Shown one piece after another: positions 1 through 5,610 of a DNA stretch of 8,819 bases; the stretch's first letter is position 1; every line of letters begins with the position of its first letter. The stretch comes from Helicobacteraceae bacterium (GTDB lineage: Bacteria; Campylobacterota; Campylobacteria; Campylobacterales; Sulfurimonadaceae), in the NCBI GenBank assembly GCA_027057185.1, contig JALUJE010000196.1:1-8819 (forward strand). Direction: 5' to 3'. The translations under genes and the position numbers were made by a program. The notes beneath the pieces are model-generated. The model was not told the origin of the DNA, searched no databases, and saw only the letters and a list, made by a program, of their open reading frames with translations.

Positions 1-1
1 G

Positions 2-520
2 CTCAACATGATTGCCTGTTTTAACAGCGGCATCGACTATGCAGGCAAACCACTAGCACAAAAACCAAGATCCATCTACCCGTTTGCCGTCATTAATGCC
101 TATGCAAAAAATCCAAAAACCCTGCAAAACAAGATGCAGAAAAAAATTGCCAACGGGGCTTTGGGCATCATTACCCAACCGGTGTACAATGTAGAGAATG
201 CTAAAGTGCTTCTGGAACTTATGGATCATGCCAATCACGAGTGCTGCAATGGTGAAAAAGATGCCCAGCTGATTTTCGGGGTCTTTCCCATTACCAAACT
301 GCGTACGGCTCAGTTTCTTGCATCACACGTACCTGGGATCAATGTGCCCAAAGCTTGGATTGAGAAATTGCGTACTGCACATGACATTTCCGAAGAAGAG
401 GAGTATAAGGTCGGTTTTGAATTGAGTAAAACACTCTTTGAGAGTCTCAAAGCGCTGCACCCGAAAATGCATCTGATGAGTGCCAATCAGTTTAGCGTTG
501 CCAAAGAGATCTTATTGTAA
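2..520 (+). CDS. metF: Methylenetetrahydrofolate reductase, 3' part (5' end outside the window)
   Basis: The frame is open to the left edge, so this is the C-terminal 172 residues of a longer protein; MetF proteins are usually about 280-300 residues. The family reduces 5,10-methylene-THF to 5-methyl-THF, using FAD in a TIM barrel in the cytoplasm, and so supplies methyl groups for methionine synthesis. Visible support is the strand GALGIITQPVYN (fragment residues 52-63), whose Gln59 matches the substrate-contacting Gln of the family's ITQ motif. It is followed by the GVFPITKLRTA loop, the VPGINVPKAW segment typical of MetF ('PGI.iP'), and a terminal HLMSANQF resembling the family's final H-x-x-x-x-N strand. 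The ATG at position 8 is internal and not the start. The gene ends TAA and converges on the lipoprotein gene. The family call is fairly sure; a specialised MetF-like paralogue cannot be excluded without the N-terminal half. Confidence 0.8.
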   Translation, partial: LNMIACFNSGIDYAGKPLAQKPRSIYPFAVINAYAKNPKTLQNKMQKKIANGALGIITQPVYNVENAKVLLELMDHANHECCNGEKDAQLIFGVFPITKLRTAQFLASHVPGINVPKAWIEKLRTAHDISEEEEYKVGFELSKTLFESLKALHPKMHLMSANQFSVAKEILL

Positions 521-532
521 TTTACATGTAAA
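521..532. repeat. 12-bp perfect palindrome TTTACATGTAAA
   Basis: The palindrome starts directly after the metF stop codon. It shares its core TACATGTA with three other places in the window and its full TTTACATGTAAA with the palindrome at 1138-1153. It overlaps the left arm of the hairpin at 530-553 by three bases. Its function is unknown; it could be a protein-binding site, an over-represented genomic word or part of a 3' processing signal. Confidence 0.6.
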
Positions 533-553
533 AGAGACTATTCAATCTCTTTT
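530..553. terminator. Candidate bidirectional terminator between metF and the lipoprotein gene
   Basis: AAAAGAGA (530-537) pairs perfectly with TCTCTTTT (546-553) around an 8-base loop. The stem ends in A and T runs, so either strand would give a hairpin with a short U tract, although the four T's belong to the stem. It lies exactly where two convergent genes meet, and its right arm covers the last codons of the lipoprotein gene. The stem is AT-rich and weak compared with classical intrinsic terminators. Confidence 0.5.
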
Positions 554-1071
554 ACCAAATCTTCAGTCGTCGCTAAAAATGTTACTTGTGTGACCTTGCC
601 CTTATCCAAATTCACTACCATGATGCGATTGCCCTCGTTTGCATTGATGTAACCCGCACCTTTCTCTTCATCTAAAATAGTCAAAATTGGATATTTCAGA
701 TCTTCTAAATCCGGCAGTACCGCCATTTTATAAATCAGCGAAGGCATCTTACTCATGTCGGCAACAAAAAAGATGTTTTTACTGCTTAAATAGTCATCGG
801 GTTGGGATTTCAATAGATCGGTGACAATATGCCCCATATCTTTTTTAAAGGCAAAAATAACTTTGTTCGCGTCGGCGACATTGTGCTCTTTGTCAAACTG
901 ATCAGTAAAAATCGTATGTTTCATGGGTTCGCCAATGGTAATATTGGGTGCGATCACACCACTTTCAACGACAACCACTTCCGTACTGACCGGGGTTTCG
1001 TCACTTTTTGAACATCCTGAAAAAAGGGTGATGACAGCGGCTAATGCCAGAACAAGAATACTCTGTTTCAT
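538..1071 (-). CDS. Small lipoprotein of unknown function, thioredoxin-like in outline
   Basis: The product has 177 residues. The N-terminus is a textbook lipoprotein signal: Lys2, a hydrophobic run (residues 4-17) and the lipobox LFSGC with Cys20. The residue after Cys20 is Ser rather than Asp, which under the E. coli Lol rule would send it to the outer membrane (inference). An acidic, Thr- and Val-rich linker follows. The rest alternates strands and helices: FTDQFDKEHNV, then VIFAFKKDMGHIV, NIFFVADMSKMP and YPILTILDEE. This recalls a thioredoxin or AhpC-like fold, but Cys20 is the only cysteine and no CXXC is present, so redox activity is unlikely. I chose ATG at 1071 because GGAGAG lies 7 bases upstream; the longer TTG start at 1086 would overlap that site. 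It is monocistronic, convergent with metF and divergent from serS. The family is not recognised by name; lipoprotein status is nearly certain. Confidence 0.85.
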   Translation of the reverse strand: MKQSILVLALAAVITLFSGCSKSDETPVSTEVVVVESGVIAPNITIGEPMKHTIFTDQFDKEHNVADANKVIFAFKKDMGHIVTDLLKSQPDDYLSSKNIFFVADMSKMPSLIYKMAVLPDLEDLKYPILTILDEEKGAGYINANEGNRIMVVNLDKGKVTQVTFLATTEDLVKEIE

Positions 1072-1078
1072 GTTGTTT

Positions 1079-1084
1079 CTCTCC
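1079..1084 (-). promoter_or_regulatory. Ribosome binding site that fixes the lipoprotein start
   Basis: GGAGAG on the minus strand sits 7 bases before ATG 1071. It rules out the alternative in-frame TTG at 1086, which would use part of this same sequence as coding DNA. Confidence 0.75.
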
Positions 1085-1105
1085 AAATATAATTTTTGTA
1101 CTGAA

Positions 1106-1134
1106 GTTATACAAGAACTATTCTGTTTTACTCT
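1106..1134 (-). promoter_or_regulatory. Probable promoter of the lipoprotein gene
   Basis: On the minus strand TATAAC (1111-1106) resembles a -10 box and would place the transcript start near 1099, leaving a leader of about 28 bases before ATG 1071. The hexamer 17 bases upstream (1134-1129, AGAGTA) is a poor -35 box. The 16-bp palindrome lies just beyond it, at about -39 to -54, where an activator could compensate (inference). Confidence 0.4.
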
Positions 1135-1137
1135 TAA

Positions 1138-1153
1138 AATTTACATGTAAATT
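1138..1153. promoter_or_regulatory. 16-bp perfect palindrome, candidate operator
   Basis: AATTTACATGTAAATT is a perfect inverted repeat without spacer, lying in the divergent lipoprotein-serS gap. It is immediately upstream of the weak -35 region of the lipoprotein promoter but about 58 bases from the serS -10 box, so it more likely acts on the lipoprotein gene. The same 12-base core lies at 521-532, just past the other end of that gene. I do not recognise it as a known operator; it fits neither the FNR/CRP half-sites nor a Fur box. Confidence 0.5.
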
Positions 1154-1187
1154 ACTCTGTTCTGCTTCTGTGAAGCTGCTGCTTTCG

Positions 1188-1216
1188 TTTAAAATTTAAA
1201 CTTCTTTTGTTATAAT
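1188..1216 (+). promoter_or_regulatory. Strong sigma-70 promoter for serS
   Basis: A perfect TATAAT (1211-1216) is preceded by TG and one base (1208-1210), giving the extended -10 element common in Campylobacterota. TTTAAA (1188-1193) matches four of six bases of the -35 consensus at exactly 17 bases. The expected start is near 1223, about 24 bases before the serS ATG. It probably also drives the downstream TPR gene, since only 18 bases separate the two genes. Confidence 0.75.
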
Positions 1217-1246
1217 CTACCCCAATAATAGCAAACTAGGAATGCA

Positions 1247-2491
1247 ATGATAGACTTAAAAAAACTTCAAAACAATTTTGATTATGTTAGTGCCCAGCTT
1301 CAGCGCAGGGGGGTAGATACCGAACTCCTTCACACCCTACAAAAGAAAAACCGCGCCCTGAAAACAGCCAAAGCCGATTTTGAAAAGGCACAGGCAGCTC
1401 AAAATGAGATGAGCAAACTTTTTGGTCTTTATAAGCGCGAGGGCAAAGATATCACCGAACTTAAAGAGAGAGTCGATGCGAATAAAGCACGCATTAATGA
1501 ACTCATCGACATCCAACGTGAAGCAGAAGACGCGCTTACTTCCATCGTCATGGGGATACCAAATCTCCCTGATGAGGAGGTACCCGACGGTGCCGATGAA
1601 GCCGACAATGTTGAAATCACCAAAGTACTTACACCTCCTTCCTTGGCGTTTCCACCCAAAGCGCATTGGGAACTCGCTGAGATTAATGGCTGGATCGATT
1701 TTGAACGGGGTGTCAAAATTGCCAAAAGCCGTTTTGCCGTTGTATGCGATGAGGGTGCCCGTTTGGAACGTGCCTTAATTAACTTCATGCTCGATTTCAA
1801 TCGTGAACGCGGTTTTACAGAGATGAGTGTGCCGGCTATAGTCAATCGTCAAGCACTCGAAGGTACCGGACAGTTACCCAAATTTGAAGAGGATCTCTAC
1901 AAAATCGACGGGGAGTCACTCTACCTTATTCCCACTGCAGAAGTCCCGTTAACCAATCTCTTTCAAGACGAGATTGTCACAACCGAAACATTGCCGATCA
2001 AAATGACCGCTTACACATCATGTTTCCGGAAAGAAGCCGGTGCTGCCGGACGAGACACCCGTGGTATGATTCGACAGCATCAGTTTCATAAAGTCGAACT
2101 CGTTGCCATTACCCATCCCGATGACAGTGACACACTGTTTGACGAGATGATTTCATGTGCTTCCGATATGCTGAGCGCACTGGAGCTACCCCACCGTCTG
2201 GTCACTTTGTGTACGGGAGACTTAGGATTTAGTGCTGCAAAAACGGTCGATCTGGAGGTCTGGCTTCCGGGTCAACACGGATATCGCGAGATCAGCTCCA
2301 TTTCCAATACACGAGACTTTCAGGCGCGACGCGCCAAAATACGTTTTAAAGAAGGAAAGAAAAACCGCTTTGTCCATACGCTTAACGGCTCTTCCCTCGC
2401 CGTAGGACGTACCATGGTCGCCATTATGGAAAACTTTCAAGACGAACACGGCATAATCGCGATTCCCCATGTTCTTAAAAAATACATGTAA
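1247..2491 (+). CDS. serS: Seryl-tRNA synthetase
   Basis: Cytoplasmic class II synthetase that charges tRNA(Ser), and also tRNA(Sec) where present, with serine using ATP. The 414 residues are close to the usual bacterial length. Residues about 25-100 form the charged helical arm (Lys/Glu/Ala-rich heptads) that grips the long variable arm of tRNA(Ser). The catalytic part has the serine-binding PTAEVPLTN (229-237, with Thr230 and Glu232 of the TxE motif), motif 2 around CFRKEAGAAGRDTRG (Arg261), and motif 3 NGSSLAVGRT (380-389, Arg388). The Ser-Ser in motif 3, in place of the common Ser-Gly, is to my recollection normal in this phylum. Start ATG 1247 follows AGGA at 1238-1241 with a 5-base gap. 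The last codons, Tyr-Met-stop, are written by a copy of the TACATGTA palindrome. It is first gene of a likely two-gene operon with the TPR protein. Confidence 0.97.
   Translation: MIDLKKLQNNFDYVSAQLQRRGVDTELLHTLQKKNRALKTAKADFEKAQAAQNEMSKLFGLYKREGKDITELKERVDANKARINELIDIQREAEDALTSIVMGIPNLPDEEVPDGADEADNVEITKVLTPPSLAFPPKAHWELAEINGWIDFERGVKIAKSRFAVVCDEGARLERALINFMLDFNRERGFTEMSVPAIVNRQALEGTGQLPKFEEDLYKIDGESLYLIPTAEVPLTNLFQDEIVTTETLPIKMTAYTSCFRKEAGAAGRDTRGMIRQHQFHKVELVAITHPDDSDTLFDEMISCASDMLSALELPHRLVTLCTGDLGFSAAKTVDLEVWLPGQHGYREISSISNTRDFQARRAKIRFKEGKKNRFVHTLNGSSLAVGRTMVAIMENFQDEHGIIAIPHVLKKYM
2483..2490. repeat. TACATGTA palindrome at the serS stop
   Basis: This is the core of the palindrome seen at 521-532 and 1138-1153. 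Here it supplies the Tyr-Met codons and most of the TAA stop of serS, and sits between serS and the TPR gene. The flanks do not extend the symmetry. Confidence 0.45.
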
Positions 2492-2509
2492 CTTTTCAAA
2501 AGGGACATT

Positions 2510-4864
2510 GTGGCGGAGCTAGAACACGAAGAGATCATTATTATTGAAGAAGACCATACCACGGTACAGACATCTGATGGTGCTTCCAATCATGCCACAC
2601 AGCAGCAGGGAAACCGTCTTAAAAAAATCGTGCTGATTGGCGCTATTGCCCTTATTATCATACTGTTGGCACTCATCGCATACTTGTTACTGGGCAAGCA
2701 GAACCATCCTGAGAGTTTCAATAACCGCTTTAACCAGATTAGCTCCAAGCTTGATGAAGAGAAGAAAAACGTTGTCGCTATCAGCCGTCTTGAAAAAATG
2801 ATTGCCAAGGCCAATACCCTATACAGTAACGGTGACATAGCAAATGCTCTTGCTTTGTATGAAAAAATTGCCCTCTACAGTGAGGCCGTTTCTCAATATA
2901 ACCTGGGCGTGGCACAGCTCAAAGAGCAGCACTATGCCGACGCACTTCAAAATTTCAACAAGGCAATTAAAGGTGGAGAACGCGAATGTGCCAGCGCTAT
3001 TAATGCAGCAGTCTGCTCCCTCTATTTGAACAACGAAGCGTCGTTTCATTACTACATTGAGTTAGCCTATGCTTCGCTTGCCAAAGAGAGTGACTCCACA
3101 CTCTATTCGTACTACTATACACTCATTAACTACTACAAACAGAATTATCAAGAGAGCCTGATTGCCTTAGGGCATCCAACATCATCTGCGTATGCACATA
3201 CACAAGATCAGCTCCACACAAAAATCGACACTCTCTTTGGCAACTATTATGGCGCATTGAATGCCTTAGAGAACACTCTAGCAGATCAGGATTATTTTAC
3301 TCTGGCTCTTTTATACGCCAACATCGGTGATCTGACCCTTTCAAAAAAATATCTTATTGATGCCATTTCTATCAATAAAGATCCGATGAAAGAACAGCTT
3401 GCACTTGCATTGATTTACCTTAAATCCGGATTGCTCGAAGATGGCGGAACCCTGCTTCGTGATACCACCGATAAATATGCAGAAGCCGTCTACCAACCCT
3501 ACCCGATTCATGTCCATCTCAAAAAGGCTCTTTTTGATACGGAACTGGCTCAAAATCACTATCGCAATCATATTATTAAAGACCGACGAACCCTCTATGA
3601 CATGATCTTCTATTTTTCACCCTACCGCGTCTTTAACGCCGAACAAACGATTAGCTATATTCGTAAAGGAAATGCTAACATCCATATAGATGACATTAGC
3701 AGTGCTAAAGAGTATTTACACTACAGCAAACAGCTCTCTCAGGTCAATAAAGGCATTGCCGAAGCCATTCAAAAATCCCTATCTTTTCATTTAAGAAGCG
3801 CCAATAAACAACTTCAGGCACTCTTGAAAATCGAGCCGAAACACTCCATTTTAAACTATAATCTAGCTCTCACCTATGCACAGCTTGGTGACCACGAACA
3901 CGCTTACAAATATTTTTTAAAGTCTTATCACCTAGATGCCAATAATTACCTTTCAGGGATATATGCACTCTTCAGTGCCCAGTTGTTACAAAAAAATTCG
4001 CAAAAACTGCATGCTATTTTAAAAGAGAATCTTTCCAATGAAGATGACACTGAAGAGTTTGAACTCTACAGAGCGCTGCTCAATATTGCAACACAAAACT
4101 ATGTTGCTGCCCTGCCTTGGCTGGAACGACAACATAAAGAGCGTCCTTTATATCTTATTTTGGATTATATTATTGCTTCGGAGTTCAACAAAAAAGATAG
4201 CATGCAACAGCTAACACAGAAACTTGCCAATCAACTCCCATATGATATTCTACCGCACCTGCTCTACATTCATGCCCATTACCAAGAACTACAAAATAAA
4301 GCCTATGCCGCTTCAGCACTGAGTTATCTGAAACAACAGAAGTTTTTATTTGATGACCTCTACTACGGTCCATTTATTACCCGTTATCTCTACGCTCAAA
4401 TGGCACTGATTACCGGTATGCTACATCCACTGCATACACAACTGCAACATACCCTACAGGCAACTCCAGATGATCCGCAGGATATTACCAATGCACTCGC
4501 CATGATCTCACTCTATGCACAAAAATTTGAAGAGTCCTATACTCTGTACAATCAACTCATTGATGATTATAAACAACGTGATGCTCAGACCTTGTTCTTA
4601 GGAGCAGTTGCCGCCATAGCTTCTGAACATAAAGCGAATGCGATTGCTTTGTTGGAGTTGGCAAAACTAAAAAATCCCAATTTTATGGAGAGCCGTTACG
4701 CTCTGGGACTGCTCTATCTTGAGGTAAAAAACAACCACGGTGCCGCTATTCAGTTTCGACGTATTGGCAACAGCGGCTTTCAGTCGGAATATTTCAATTT
4801 CAGTATCAATACCAACGCGCTGCTGTTTCATAAACGAGAGGTATTGGCAACACAGAACCCTTAA
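2510..4864 (+). CDS. pflB: Membrane-anchored TPR protein, probable flagellar motor disk protein PflB
   Basis: The product has 784 residues. An acidic cytoplasmic tail with EEIIIIEEDH (residues 7-16) is followed by basic residues (36-39), one transmembrane helix (about 40-61) and a long helical, presumably periplasmic, domain. TPR-type helix pairs are clear near residues 98-160, 443-490 (NYNLALTYAQLGDHEHAYKYF) and 722-755 (YALGLLYLEVKNNHGAA), with degenerate helical repeats between. No catalytic motif is visible. Position after serS, topology and length match C. jejuni Cj0390, known as PflB, which with PflA builds the periplasmic disk scaffold that recruits the MotAB stators in Campylobacterota motors. 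This name rests on synteny and architecture recalled from memory, not on an alignment; a general TPR membrane protein is the fallback. The start is GTG 2510, with AAGGGA at 2500-2505. It is co-transcribed with serS, and its stop shares TTAA with the pssA stop. Confidence 0.7.
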   Translation: MAELEHEEIIIIEEDHTTVQTSDGASNHATQQQGNRLKKIVLIGAIALIIILLALIAYLLLGKQNHPESFNNRFNQISSKLDEEKKNVVAISRLEKMIAKANTLYSNGDIANALALYEKIALYSEAVSQYNLGVAQLKEQHYADALQNFNKAIKGGERECASAINAAVCSLYLNNEASFHYYIELAYASLAKESDSTLYSYYYTLINYYKQNYQESLIALGHPTSSAYAHTQDQLHTKIDTLFGNYYGALNALENTLADQDYFTLALLYANIGDLTLSKKYLIDAISINKDPMKEQLALALIYLKSGLLEDGGTLLRDTTDKYAEAVYQPYPIHVHLKKALFDTELAQNHYRNHIIKDRRTLYDMIFYFSPYRVFNAEQTISYIRKGNANIHIDDISSAKEYLHYSKQLSQVNKGIAEAIQKSLSFHLRSANKQLQALLKIEPKHSILNYNLALTYAQLGDHEHAYKYFLKSYHLDANNYLSGIYALFSAQLLQKNSQKLHAILKENLSNEDDTEEFELYRALLNIATQNYVAALPWLERQHKERPLYLILDYIIASEFNKKDSMQQLTQKLANQLPYDILPHLLYIHAHYQELQNKAYAASALSYLKQQKFLFDDLYYGPFITRYLYAQMALITGMLHPLHTQLQHTLQATPDDPQDITNALAMISLYAQKFEESYTLYNQLIDDYKQRDAQTLFLGAVAAIASEHKANAIALLELAKLKNPNFMESRYALGLLYLEVKNNHGAAIQFRRIGNSGFQSEYFNFSINTNALLFHKREVLATQNP

Positions 4865-5601
4865 CGCTTTTTAAACAACTTATAGCGGCGGATTAGATGT
4901 AGCAATGCCTGAAGGGGGCCGTACAAAATATAAAGCGTGAAAATTAGCGCAAATCCTTCTTTCGGATACACCACAATCACCGATGCCAAAATAAGAAGAG
5001 TCACAAAGAGTCGCATATAGTGTAACGACTGCAGATCGAGCTTTTTAAAGCTGGGATAGCGAATATTGCTCACCATTAACAACGCAAGTAATGCCGCAGC
5101 AATCAGAACAAGATACTGATATTCATGAATACCGGCGTAATCTTCAAAAATCAGCACCAATACGGAGATGAATACTGCTGCCGTAGGAATGGGGACACCA
5201 ATAAATACCGATGGCTCAACCTGAGATGTCGTGACATTAAAACGCGCCAGTCGAATCGCACCCAATACGACAAACATAGCACTAACAACAATACCGATAC
5301 GTCCATAATCGTGCCCAATATACATGTAAATCAACAGTGCCGGCGCCACCCCGAACGACACAATATCCGCCAGCGAATCAAACTCTACCCCAAAACGGCT
5401 ACAGGTATTGGTTAAACGTGCGACTCTCCCATCAAGCGCATCAAAAATCAAGGCTAACACTACCAACCACGCCGCCAGTTCATATGCACCTTCAATGGCA
5501 CTGACCATACTAAATATTCCTACAAATATCGAAGCTGCCGTAAACATATTTGGCAGAATGTATGCCAGCTTTTTTGGAGACCTTCCTTGCTGCATGGGCA
5601 C
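4861..5601 (-). CDS. pssA: CDP-diacylglycerol--serine O-phosphatidyltransferase (phosphatidylserine synthase)
   Basis: Integral inner-membrane enzyme that joins CDP-diacylglycerol and serine to give phosphatidylserine, the precursor of phosphatidylethanolamine. The CDP-alcohol phosphotransferase signature is complete: Asp57-Gly58-xx-Ala61-Arg62-x8-Gly71-xxx-Asp75-xxx-Asp79, with Asp54 ahead of it. Several hydrophobic helices lie on both sides, and 246 residues suits the small type II PssA form. The N-terminal ILPNMFTAASIF is typical of the family. Two starts compete: GTG 5601 (9 bases after the ftsH stop) and ATG 5595 two codons later. Neither has a clear Shine-Dalgarno sequence, so it is probably translated by coupling to ftsH. 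It is the last gene of the cheY-prmA-ftsH-pssA operon and overlaps the convergent TPR gene by four bases. Phosphatidylglycerophosphate synthase shares the motif, but gene context favours PssA. Confidence 0.9.
   Translation of the reverse strand: MPMQQGRSPKKLAYILPNMFTAASIFVGIFSMVSAIEGAYELAAWLVVLALIFDALDGRVARLTNTCSRFGVEFDSLADIVSFGVAPALLIYMYIGHDYGRIGIVVSAMFVVLGAIRLARFNVTTSQVEPSVFIGVPIPTAAVFISVLVLIFEDYAGIHEYQYLVLIAAALLALLMVSNIRYPSFKKLDLQSLHYMRLFVTLLILASVIVVYPKEGFALIFTLYILYGPLQALLHLIRRYKLFKKR
5321..5328. repeat. TACATGTA palindrome inside pssA
   Basis: This is the fourth copy of the palindrome core and the only one well inside a gene. On the minus strand it reads ATTTACATGTAT and encodes Ile-Tyr-Met-Tyr in a membrane helix of PssA, so it may be chance. 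Confidence 0.35.
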
Positions 5602-5610
5602 GCTTAGTAA

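Noticed and set aside
923..1150. 75-codon plus-strand open frame running from the lipoprotein gene into the gap
   Set aside because: It is antisense to the lipoprotein signal sequence, has no convincing ribosome binding site, and its end is simply the TACATGTAA palindrome.
1164..1176. GCTTC-TGT-GAAGC inverted repeat upstream of the serS promoter
   Set aside because: A five-base stem is too short to support a terminator or operator call on its own, and no second copy was found.
1429..1845. 138-codon minus-strand open frame inside serS
   Set aside because: It lies wholly antisense to the conserved serS coding region, and its Ser/Arg/Leu-rich composition is typical of a shadow frame.
2492..2502. 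CTTTTCAAAAG inverted repeat between serS and the TPR gene
   Set aside because: The loop would be a single base, so it cannot fold as drawn, and it is the kind of A/T symmetry expected by chance before an AAGGGA binding site.
4865..4887. Possible terminator hairpin after the TPR gene (CGCT ... AGCG)
   Set aside because: It has only four paired bases around a 15-base loop, no U tract, and lies within the pssA coding end.
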